Source of the DNA: Laburnicola sp. R22_1
Taxonomy: Eukaryota > Ascomycota > Dothideomycetes > Pleosporales > Didymosphaeriaceae
Direction of reading: 5' to 3'
Length of the DNA stretch: 64,000 bases
Assembly: GCA_014281115.1 (NCBI GenBank)
Contig: JACONQ010000004.1
Span: 2,976,001 to 3,040,000 of the forward strand
A program made the translations under genes and the position numbers. Under the pieces are notes generated by a model, which worked only from the letters and a program-made list of their open reading frames with translations, was not told the origin of the DNA and made no database searches. This document shows, piece after piece, positions 11,301-21,736 of the stretch; the first letter of the stretch is position 1; each line of letters begins with the position of its first letter.

Positions 11301-12830
11301 CAGCTCTTATAGCTATTATAATTATAAAAAAAAAGTTAATTTAAGCGCTAAAGGAGCCTATTTTTATATGCTTATTAATTACCTATTATATACTAATTAA
11401 ACGCATAAAATGCTTAAATTACTTAAAAAAGCTGCCTATTTAAAATTACTAAAAGATAACTTTACTTTTTCTAGCTTACTCCTTTATAAAGACTGTCTAG
11501 TTGTTTTCTCTATAGAGTTTTTTAAATACATCTTATCTAAGTAGTATATACTTATTAGATTACTACTTATCTAGATCTATATAAAACTATTTAGCTATTA
11601 TACTAGTTATATTATTAAAAAGTATAAGTACTAATATTAATAGGTATATTTTTAATTATAAGAACTACTAGTAGAGTAAGCCCCTGCTTAATAGAAAGCT
11701 AGACTTTTTATATCTACTCTCTATCCCTAAAAATATCTAGTAAAATATTTTAATTAATTTTAAATCTTTTTTTAAAGATAAGAAAGAGTATAATAATATA
11801 ATAGTATTTTATTACTACTTATCTAAGCGTGCCTTTTCTATGCTCTACTTTAAAATAGTTACTACTAAATAAGCTATTAATCTCTATTATTAGTACATAT
11901 TTAGAGTTTTTAGCCCCCTTAATTTATTATCTTTAACTATAGCCTTTAGTTTATTTCTATTTTTGTAGCTACTTTATATAAGCTTATAAGTATTTAGTAA
12001 CTCCTTTTTATAGTACAGCACCTATAAACTAATAGCTAAACTAAAATTATAAACTAGTACCTTAACTAGTATCTACGCCTATTTATTAATTTTTACTAAA
12101 ATAATTAGTCTAATTTACTGCCTAGTATAAACTAGGCCTAAATAATACTATCCTATAAAACTACTAGAGTATTTTCTTTTAAGATTAAGTGTAAGTACTA
12201 GCTATACTTTTATTAGGATTAGTATAAGTATATCTAACTAGTTACTAACTTTTTAAATAATATTATTTTAGAAAAGGCTAAGGCTTAGATTAAAGCCTAT
12301 GCTAAAGCCTATAAATTTATTTATAATCTTGCTTGTGTAAATATATCTACTACCTAAAAGATATAATTAAAATAGACTAATAAGTATGAATAAGCTATTA
12401 ATTTTAACGTTAGAGACTAAGTATTTGTTACCCTAAAGGAATTTATTACTAAATACCTATTAGTTAAGTTAAACTATTAAATAAAAGGACTGTATTTAAT
12501 TATAGGTAAAAAGGCTATTTTTTACTTAAACCTTTATAGTATATAAGAGTCTATCTAGTATTCTATACTAATAGGCTTTAAAGAAATCTAAATAACCCGT
12601 TACTAGATTAATTATAACCTTTAGAACTACTTATTAAAATAAATAGAGTCCTTAAATAGCTAGTTTCTTATATTCTTAATAATAAAATAGACTATAGAAT
12701 ACTAAAGTATTAGGTAGCATAGAAAGGTTATAACCCTAACCTAACCTACTACCCTACTAATAACTTTATTAGCTTTTTCCTACTAATTAAAGCTTACTAT
12801 TAAAAGTACCCTAAGTAAGTAAGCTTACTA
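8400..12830 (+). pseudogene. Chromovirus pol: zinc knuckle, protease, RT, integrase, chromodomain
   Basis: The polyprotein copies RNA to DNA and integrates it. Visible in order are a decayed zinc-knuckle-like motif near 8405-8450 and a protease active site near 8675, where the expected Asp-Thr/Ser-Gly reads INTSTS. Next is the RT region (NASFTLLVLFTKKLSKG near 10060, LNTITKK near 10135), with the catalytic YVDD as YINN at 10413-10424. The integrase zinc-binding region is near 11460-11680. A chromodomain follows near 12685-12825, with KGYNPNLTYYPTNNFI after a TAG in place of Trp. Nearly every Gln and Trp position is TAA or TAG, and catalytic Asp residues have become Asn. Chromodomains steer such elements to heterochromatin by reading H3K9 methylation. 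Confidence 0.85.
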
Positions 12831-13514
12831 AAATAGTTACTTATTTAGCTAAATACTGCTTTTTAAAATACCTTTCTAGAGCCTATCCCTAAGGATAATA
12901 TTTTTATATAGATAAGATTAAAGCACTATATTAAGCATGCTTAATAAAGTACCTTTTACTTTTTAATATTTATACGTCCTTAGGCTTACGCGCATAGCTA
13001 AATACTAGTTACTTTTTAGTAATATTTACACCCCTAGCTACCTACGTATACCTTTAGCTATTTTCTCTTACTACTAGCAGCCTCCTTAGCTTTAAAAGTT
13101 ACCCTACCCTACTTAAGAACTATATAGTTAGGTTAATACATTTTTAATACATTTTTATAAGACTAGAAAATCTTATATAATATAATTATACTAGCATATA
13201 AAAAACTAACTAGAAATTTTTAGCTAACTGTATTTTTATATAGTATTAGAGCTAAGAATACACTCTACTATATAAACGCTAAACACTAAGATATAATTTT
13301 TACCTAGCATTACTTTTTCTTTTACCTTCTTTTCTTACTATCTTTATTATTTAGTAACTAAATTAAAAACTAAGAGTACTATTAGAACTATAAGAACCTA
13401 TTATCCCTATTTTATCCCTCTTTAGCCCTAAAATAGTACTAGTTACGCTAAAAATCCACTAAAACATCCTATTTTTAGCATTCTTTCTACCTATTTTCTA
13501 GACTTTAAAGGGGG

Positions 13515-13697
13515 GTAATTGTCAGATTTGATAGTTAAATGCGATGTAGCGTCTTAATGGATGATGATGATTATATTGTATTCTGTTCCAACCGTGTTCA
13601 GCTAGTTCTGACTTCTTCGCTAGTGTGCTAAGCCAGGTGGTCCCTGCTCGATTGTACAGATCCAACCTCACCACAGCTCGTTCTATCTGACAGTAAT
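13515..13697. repeat. GTAAT target duplications bracketing a solo LTR
   Basis: GTAAT occurs at 13515-13519 and 13693-13697, immediately outside the TG...CA ends of the 173-bp solo LTR. The last T of the duplication is also the first base of the chromovirus 3' LTR. Confidence 0.9.
13520..13692. mobile_element. Solo LTR, 173 bp, not RIP-mutated
   Basis: Begins TGTCAGATTTGATAG and ends TTCTATCTGACA, with 8-bp inverted termini TGTCAGAT/ATCTGACA and a perfect 5-bp target duplication. It has normal CA/TG content, in sharp contrast to the DNA around it, so it arrived after the host element was mutated or was too short for RIP. No internal retroelement DNA remains, as expected after LTR-LTR recombination. 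It starts and ends like the solo LTR at 58517-58832. Confidence 0.88.
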
Positions 13698-13973
13698 ATA
13701 ATAGTTTGTGCCTACCTCCCTACTAGTTACACCCTATTACCTTTCTTTTATATCTAGTTAGTACCTTTTACTTTTTTAAAGATATCTTATCTAGTTAGTA
13801 CTAGTATAGTATTAGTATAGAGGAGAGTATTACCTTTACCCTATATAAGAATAAAGCCCTTCTAGCTCCTTATTTACCCCTTATTTTAGTATAGTCTTAA
13901 TTTAACTATCGTTTTTAACTATTCTAGCTGTACCTAAGATGCTTATTCTATAAGGCCCGTTACCTGTCTTATA
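13697..13973 (+). repeat. Chromovirus 3' LTR (277 bp)
   Basis: Starts TATAATAGTTTGTGCC, ends GTTACCTGTCTTATA and is followed by the TAGCA duplication. It has the same length as the 5' LTR. Most differences between the two are C/T or G/A, consistent with independent RIP of each copy. Confidence 0.9.
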
Positions 13974-13978
13974 TAGCA

Positions 13979-15899
13979 TTTATTAAATAAGAGCCTTTTA
14001 ATATTCTAAAAGGCCTTTTTTTAAGCTATAACTTATAAATTCTAGTAAACTTCAAGCGTAATAAGTAAAAGAGTTATATAAGGATAATAATTATAGCCTT
14101 TTATTATACTATATACTAACTTAAATAGGGTTTTATATTTAAAAATAAAGAGGTTAGCTAAATTCTTTTATAGCGCAGCTAAAGTAGCTTTTAAAAAATA
14201 CCTTATAAACTATAAAATTCTATTTAAAAGTAAACTTTGTAATAGTACTTATACTATTATATAAAGATTCTAAAACGCACTCTATAATAAAAAGTGAAAA
14301 ATATTAAAATTTACTAAAGCTACTAATTAATGAGTAAAATACTAATTTAAAAATAAGCTTAAAAAGAATTTAAACTACTAGCTACTTTCTAAAGTGTAAA
14401 AGTGTTAATAGCTTATATAGAAAAAAAGCTTATATAGTTCTATTTTCACTCTATAAAAAGTAGTAAGTTATTATAGCCTTTTATTATATATTTTTAACTT
14501 ACTAGAAATAAGTAATTGGTTAGAAATAAAGCTTATAGCTATATATAAGAAATAGGATAGTATTAAGTATAAAATTAATTTAAGGGCTTACTAAGCAGCT
14601 ATACATAGGCTTAGAAAAGTTATAAATAAAAGAAAGATCCCACTACTATATACTTTTGTATAATTAAATAAGTATTTAGTAGTAGTAGTATTTATAAAAA
14701 TCTTATATAATACTTACTAAAAGAAACTATAAAAGCTTAAAACTAATAGCTTTAAAAGCAAAGTAGCTAAAAACAATAAAAGAACTTTTATAATAGTGTA
14801 GGCTTTTTTAGATCTAACTACTTATGAGTTAGTAATAGTTACTAATATAAAGTAGACGTAAGTTTATTACACCTAATTTTTATATATTATTACTAATATT
14901 AACTAGCTATTATAAGCCTACTTCTTTTTTAGATTAGATTAAGTATAGTAATAATATTATACTTAATAGCAATAAGTTATATATTATTAAAAATAATATT
15001 AATAAGTATAAAAAGGAGATAAAGAATAATAAAGAAGAGCTTAAAGAGTATTTTTAGAAAATACTAAATATATATAATAATAAATTAGTAGAAGAGAAAA
15101 CTAATTTTAAAGGTTTTATAGATATTAAGGAAACTAATATTAAAAACTATATAGATATTAAAGAGATAACTAAGTCTACTAAAGCTAGTACAACTAAACA
15201 GGTAAATAAATTAGTTAAAGAAAAGGAGTGCTTATATAATAATAATGTGTACGTAAAATATACTTAGGCTATACTTTAGTTATAGTTTATTATTATAGCT
15301 AATAATTATATATTAGTTCCTAGATATACTATTTATAGTGTTTTATTAATATACTAATTACTATCTAAAGCTAACTTTACAAAAAGGCTATATACTAGTC
15401 ATAAATCTAAAACTTTAACTATTATTAATATATTATATATTATACTTAGTTACTAGCCTACTATCATACTAATTAAATGCAATTATAGTATATACTATAA
15501 ATTTTAATTTGTTATATCTTAATCTTAAGCTACCTATTTATTATTATATTTTATTATTATTATAATATCCCTATATATAGTATATATATTATACTTAAAG
15601 CTAAAATTACTAGTATGTGTTATTACTAAAGTTAGCACAATGCCATAGCTACCCTTACTTATAATAATATATAAATTCTGACTTAAAGTTCTATATATTA
15701 TAAAGTTAAAAAAAGAAATAACTTTGCTTCTTTACTATCTTTTTTAAACTTTAAAGTTAATAAAGTGGATATAAAAGTGAAGATTATTACTATATAAAAT
15801 ATATAGTAGAGTAAGACCCTATAGGCCTAAGACCTAAAAACTAATAATTTATACTAAAGTTTAATACTTCATAAGAGTTATTACTAGTCTATATTTAAA
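13979..15899. other. AT-rich mutated DNA, unassigned
   Basis: No recognisable gene. The sequence is TA-rich, with lysine/asparagine-coding stretches such as near 15000-15210 that may be the 5' part of the hAT relic that follows, but no BED zinc finger or terminal repeat can be made out. Confidence 0.4.
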
Positions 15900-18120
15900 A
15901 AAGCTATATATATTCCTACTAGTTGTTTATATATATTCTATTTTAATTATAGCTATACACTATAATACCTAGCTATTAATTTAATTAATACTAAATACTT
16001 AGCTAACTATATAAAGTCCTAAGTATATATATAATAAGACTCTTCTATTTATATAAAACCTCTATCTTTTTCTAAATATAAATAAAAGTATATAGATACT
16101 TTAAGTCCTAGCTACCCTTTTTAGGCGCTTAAGAATAAACTTATATAGATAGTAATTAATAATAACTAGTTTTTTTAAATAGTAAAGTAACTATTTTTTT
16201 AATACTTTATCCTTTTCTTTAGGCCTAACGCTATAATAACTAGCTATTATAAATTCTGCTAAATATTCTTATACTAATTTAATATTACTAAGATAGCTAT
16301 CCTTTATAATATTAACAGGGCAACTAAACTCTCTATTTTACTTAACGCGTAGTCTATAGCTAATTACCTTAGTTTTTAGCTATTAATAGTTACTATATTA
16401 ATAATAATTAGTAGCTAAAAAAGTTACTTAATTTTATACTACTACGTAGTAGTTATACTAAACAATTAATAGTATTAAATATTATATATATTCTTAAAAA
16501 GATAGAAACTATATAACAACTCTTAGATATTATATATAATAACGCTAGTAATAATAGTACTATAATTTAAAGTATCTAGCACAAACTATTAACAAAGAAT
16601 ATTACCTAAAGTTCTAAAAAGAATATAATTCTATATTTTACTCATATTATTAACCTTATAGTTTAGAATATTATTTATTACCTTATATTAATAGTGCCTT
16701 TTAATATTAAATTTAGAAAGATGTTATAATAGTAATATATAAGTAAGATCTAAGTATAAATATCTATTCTAAATTTACTTTATAAGATTAGTTGGCTATT
16801 ATTATAGGTATTTATTATAAACTAAGTAGCCTACAGCTCTACGCTATTTATATTATAATTAACTAATTATTATAATATATTAAGCACTTTATTATAATAT
16901 AGAGTAATTTACTACTAAAAGAGTATTTATCTATACTTTAAAATATTCTAATAAAATAGAACTTTATATATTATATATATTAATATATAGCTAAAGAAAA
17001 AATTTGCCTTTAAAATAAATAGTAGACTAAACTTAAATAGCGCTTTTAACTATAGCAATACTATAGAGGTAGATTTTAAAGATTTTAAACAACTTTAGCT
17101 ATTAGCTATAGAATAGTTATATTTTAAGTTAGTTACTATACTACTTAAGAAATTTAAAGAAGCTATAAATTTTTTAAGTAAAAACTAAAACTCTTAGGTC
17201 TTATATATTTAGCTTATATATAACTATCTTTGTAATTTTCTATATAAAATAATAAAAGTATTTAGTAAAAACTTAAATAATATCCAATAGCTAAAAGCTA
17301 TATAGACTATAGTTATAATACAATAAGAAAAGCTGTATACGTACTACTTAAGAATAGGTAAAGAGTAAAATTTCTTATTTAACTATATAATAATATTAGA
17401 TCTTTTATAAAAGCCTATAGCGTACAAGGTACTATAATCATAGTTATTTATTATAATAGTATACTAATAAACGCGTAAAATAATATATAAAAAGTTTAAA
17501 ATAAGTATATATACTATGAATAATTTCCAAAGTACCTTAATTACTATAATAGCCTATTAGCTAAAAATCCGACTTTAACTCTAGTTTTAAATAGTAATCT
17601 AAGATAATTATAAGATAATAAATAGTTTTAAAAGCTTTTTTTACTACCTTATTTATAGCTTAGTATCCTCTTTGCCTTTAGTTGAAGTTTAACTACGCTA
17701 GATATTAATATTAATATAAGGCTAACTTAGTTAGAAGGGAAATTATACCTTAGTACACCTATAGTTAAAAAAGTAAAAGTTTTAATATACTAAAATAGTA
17801 AAAGGCTTATAACATATTTCACTTTTAACTTATTTAGGTTATAAAAATATCCTAGTAGTATAAATTTTATAGGTAAGTATTAAATATATTTTTAATATTA
17901 GCAGGGTTATAATTAGGGATTAAAAGTATAACTTAGCTACTTAAATAATCTAAAAGATTATAGTTCTTAAGTTTATAATAGCTAAAATGCAACTTATTAA
18001 TTTACTAGGTTTTTGTGTAAAGGAAAAGAAAGTGCTATTAAATAAAATAAATAATTTGTATAAGTTACTAGATAATAGTAAGCTATTAAAAAAGTATTAA
18101 GAGTATTAGGGGTAGTAGAA
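15900..18120 (+). pseudogene. hAT-superfamily transposase relic, RIP-destroyed
   Basis: Read with TAA/TAG taken as lost Gln codons, the plus strand resembles the fungal hAT transposase core. FTHIINLIV at about 16637-16665 matches the conserved His-(ile/val)-Leu-Asn segment. FKDFKQL...LLKKFKEAINFLS at about 17075-17180, followed by YNYLCNFL and KLYTYYLRIG, matches the segment before the last catalytic residue. A decayed C-terminal dimerisation region is suspected near 17870-18050. Terminal inverted repeats and the 8-bp duplication expected of hAT elements were not located. The assignment rests on the order and spacing of motifs, so it is moderate. Confidence 0.5.
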
Positions 18121-19554
18121 TTTTAAATAATAAGCTATAGACTCCTTTGTGTTAGAGCTAGTAATTTTATTATATTAGAATATAATAAACATATATATTA
18201 ATCTAAATAATTATATTAATTTAACCTTTTACTAGCTTTTACATATAGTAATACTAGTAATTTATAATAATTTATAGTAAAAATTACTAAAGATAGTTTT
18301 TATAATAATTTATAGTAGAAAATACAATTAGTTAAATTTATACTAATCTAATCTAATTTTATATAATATAACCTAGTAGGTACTTTTAACCTAATGTTAA
18401 CCTATTATTTATATAACCTAATCTAACCTATACCTAAGGTTTATATAACTTTACCTTAACTCTAAATTAGGGTCTACATAATTCTACTCTAGTCCCTACT
18501 TAAAGTCTATGTAATTTTAACCTAACTTACACCTATCGCTAGATACCCTAAACCTATTTGCTAGCCTAATCTTAATCTATATAGGCTTAATTTAAAGTAA
18601 AAGATATTTAGCGTACTATTTTATATATATAGTATACTATTTTAGTATTTAGTATACTATTTTAAAAAGTATAAAGAATTTAAAATATGCCTAATATAAG
18701 ATAAAATCTATAGTAAAATGCTAGTTAAAGATCTTTATTATGTTAAGATTTTAACTAAGGTTAAGTCTATACTATATATAGAGAGAAGTAAAATAAAAGG
18801 TACTAAAATCTAGTACTTAGTATATAGTAGTAGTAATAAAGTATACATAAAATAATAATAATTTTATTATTAATATTCTATATAGTATTATTATTAATAG
18901 TAGTTAATAAATAGTCTACTCTCTAGTATAACTAAGTTATATATTATCTTTTAACTAGTAGACTATTAGAAAGCTATAGTAGAATATAAAGTTATAATTA
19001 TAGTTTGCTATATATATAGTATAAAGTTTACCTACTCTTATAATATTAGTAATACTTAGTATACTAAAAAGTCGTTTTCTTTAATATATAACTGTAACAC
19101 GTTTTTTAAATCTAGCTTTTTATCTATTATATCTAGTAATATAATACTATTGTAGCGCCTTAAGTATACTACTTTTATTTACGGTAATATAGCTATAAAA
19201 AAGTTCCAAAAGTATATAAAGAATTAGCTAGATAAAGTTAAAAATAATTTTTAGAAATTTAGTAATCTTATATAGTAAGTAAGGTTATTAAAAATGCTTT
19301 TTAATCTTAGTAGTATTAATAATACCTAGATCTCGCTATTTAGACCCTATTAGCTAGCCTTATAACTTTAAATTCTAGAGTGTAAAGTGCTTTTTTAGTA
19401 CCTAAATAATAAAAAAATTAGGTTAGGCTTTTATACTATAATAATAAAGCAATATAGAACCTTACTAAAAAAGCTTAAAAATAAAAATTAGTAATGTTAT
19501 AGTATAAGGCAGCTACTAAATAAAATGTAGTAGTTTTTAGAGACTATAAAAGTA
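18121..19554. other. AT-rich mutated DNA, unassigned
   Basis: No gene recognised. The stretch around 19070-19560 has long frames once TAA/TAG are ignored, but in this composition any frame does, so no product can be inferred. Confidence 0.4.
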
Positions 19555-19645
19555 TTACTAAGCAGGAGGCTCTGCTTTTTTTTATTATATTACTTAAGAT
19601 AAAAGCCTTTGTCATTTTACTCTTAGGTAGTTAATTTAACGTCCT
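19555..19645 (+). repeat. About 85-bp repeat shared with 27963-28050
   Basis: Both places contain GCTCT(A/G)CTTTTTTT, then ATTATATTA(C/T)TTAAGATAAA and CTTAGGTAGTTAATTTAACG in the same order and spacing. The two copies lie on opposite sides of the copia-1 element and may be pieces of one older repeat. Confidence 0.7.
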
Positions 19646-19875
19646 ATAAAAGTATAAAAGTATAGTAGTACTATAAAAAGCTTATTAAAGTAGTAGCAAT
19701 TATTTAGAGTGCTATTAAGGCAGAGAATTATAAGTAATAAAGATAAAGATAAGTAATAGTAATAAAAGTAAGAAATAGGTAGTAGTAAGATTTTAGGAGA
19801 CAGTATATAGCTTGCTAGTCATAAAGAAAGATGTACTATAAAGAAAAGGTTAGATAAAATAATTAGGTTAGTTAC

Positions 19876-19878
<3 letters not shown>

Positions 19879-19908
<30 letters not shown>
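19879..19908. repeat. (ATT)n microsatellite, left part
   Basis: About ten ATT units. It is the left remainder of the long microsatellite at 20183-20480, split by the LTR insertion between them. Confidence 0.85.
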
Positions 19909-19909
<1 letters not shown>

Positions 19910-20182
19910 GTCCGTACACCGTACGGGCAAGGGCACCTGAGGGTGTTGAGGTTTCAATATTGCCGCACGATGGCATCACGTGGGGATCACGTGATGCCCG
20001 TGCGCCGCAAGATCTTCTCCTTTCCATCCGCACCCTCTCTAGAGACAAGCAATCAATACCAAGTCGTTCTGTTATGTTATTTCCTTTCCTCGTACGATCG
20101 CCCCGTACACCCTCCACGCTTGCCAGTATAGAGGATTAGAATTCGATGTCTATACAGCTAGCTATAGAGTACCCATTCAACA
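19909..20182. mobile_element. Solo LTR, 274 bp, inserted in an ATT microsatellite
   Basis: A GC-balanced island with TG...CA ends (TGTCCGTACACCG ... CCCATTCAACA), flanked on both sides by ATTAT (19904-19908, 20183-20187). The duplication is formally ambiguous because the target is an ATT repeat, but the split microsatellite supports insertion. It contains a perfect 10-bp inverted repeat, GGCATCACGT/ACGTGATGCC, at 19972-19981 and 19989-19998. It shows no RIP marks and no coding potential. Confidence 0.7.
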
Positions 20183-20480
<298 letters not shown>

Positions 20481-20496
20481 GCTATCTACACTTAAG

Positions 20497-21177
20497 GTTT
20501 TTTTATAACTAAGAGGTTTCTAATAATAAGATTATAAATAATAGTAGGTATTCTCCTATTATTTTAAATATAAAAAAGCGTTTTAAGATATTAATAAAAA
20601 GAGGTGGGTATTATAAGCTCGCTGTAAATATTAGGACGAGTGTATATTTATACTTATACGTCGCTTATATAGTATACCTACTTAAATAAGCTAATCTAGT
20701 AATAGTAATAGCTATAATAATAGCTAAAAATATCTACTAAATATATATAACGCTTTTACTACCTTATAACTTATTAATAAACATCTTATTTTTCTTTTAT
20801 TTATGTTTTTCTAAGTTTTATTATTTACCTTAAGTAATTACTACTACAACTAGAATGTAGTCTTACTAGTTTTTAAGAAATAAATAAGAATTATTTTATA
20901 AATAATTATCTTATAAATAAAATAGAATTTTAGTACTTTTATTATTTTAATAGTAGTAGTGTAAAGCTTTAGTATATACTCTTTAGCGTCGTATTGTTTA
21001 TTTAGTGTTAATTATCCTTTTTAAGTCCTTTTTCTAAATTAAGCCTGCATAGTTTGGGATAACGCGCATCTCTTTTTATTAATACCTTAAAACGCTTTTC
21101 TATGTATATAATAGTAGGAGGGATAACTGCGATTGTTTATAATCTTTTTATTAGAAACCTCTTAGTTATAAAAAAAC
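20497..21177. mobile_element. 681-bp element with about 110-bp inverted ends (MITE-like)
   Basis: The left end GTTTTTTTATAACTAAGAGG is repeated in inverse at the right end (21158-21177). The similarity continues inward for roughly 110 bp on each side (to about 20612 and from about 21062). The 450-bp middle holds no gene. Single arms of the same repeat occur at 4590-4698 and 28664-28775. This organisation suggests a non-autonomous DNA transposon or the remains of an element with long terminal repeats. No clear target duplication was found. Confidence 0.6.
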
Positions 21178-21308
21178 TATACTCTTTAGTAGTAGTAAAT
21201 ATATTAGATAAGTTAATATTAATACCTAAGTAAATAGTAAGGTATAAAGAAATATTAAATTTTTATTAAGAATAACTTTAATATAGTAATAGAACAATAT
21301 TATATTTA

Positions 21309-21313
21309 GTATA
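21309..21313. repeat. Target-site duplication GTATA, left copy (partner 27922-27926)
   Basis: The 5-bp direct repeat GTATA lies immediately outside the two 180-bp LTRs of copia-1. Confidence 0.9.
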
Positions 21314-21493
21314 TATAAGACTGCCGCATGGCTGTATGGTCGGTCCTTAGTCACATGATCTCGACCGGAATAACCTTATGCCTAGCCTCACCCATACACC
21401 TTTAGGCCCTCGGTCCTCCATAGAAATAACACACCTCTTTTCTTATAGTTAACCTATATCACTATAAATTACTGTAATCTCCACTATCTTATA
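21314..21493 (+). repeat. copia-1 5' LTR (180 bp)
   Basis: Begins TATAAGACTGCCGCATGG (original TG changed to TA) and ends CCACTATCTTATA. It matches 27742-27921, and 28804-28983 in reverse, all exactly 180 bp. Confidence 0.93.
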
Positions 21494-21510
21494 GTTATGA
21501 GTCTAGCACA
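21494..21510 (+). promoter_or_regulatory. copia-1 primer-binding site, half initiator-tRNA type
   Basis: GTTATGAGTCTAGCAC directly follows the LTR. It matches the complement of the anticodon arm of initiator Met tRNA (GTTATGAGCCCAGC type) apart from C-to-T and G-to-A changes. Priming by an internally cleaved initiator tRNA is a known trait of many copia elements. Confidence 0.7.
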
Positions 21511-21736
21511 ACGCTTATTGCGCACCCTCTAAAACTCCTTACTAGTTAGTCCTGCTGCCACATTATCGCTCGCACGGACCAGAGTAGAGTTTTTATAATA
21601 ATAACGCAAAAAGTCATTTGTAAAACCATAATTATAGTCACTATAAATTACTGTAAAACACTATAAGACTCTAAATCACAACAAAAAGCCCACACTAGTG
21701 GCTAAACACGTGAAAAGTCATCGCAAACGCGTTATA

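Larger units (their letters stand above)
5325..13973 (+). mobile_element. Ty3/gypsy chromovirus, heavily RIP-mutated
   Basis: Full-length LTR retrotransposon with two 277-bp LTRs (5325-5601, 13697-13973) and TAGCA target duplications. Internal order is protease, reverse transcriptase, integrase and chromodomain, the Ty3/gypsy order. It ends in an AAAGGGGGG polypurine tract at 13507-13515. A 173-bp solo LTR plus its duplication (178 bp) sits inside it, so the original length was about 8.47 kb. The whole interior is depleted of CA/TG and filled with TAA/TAG in every frame. It cannot encode protein. Confidence 0.92.
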
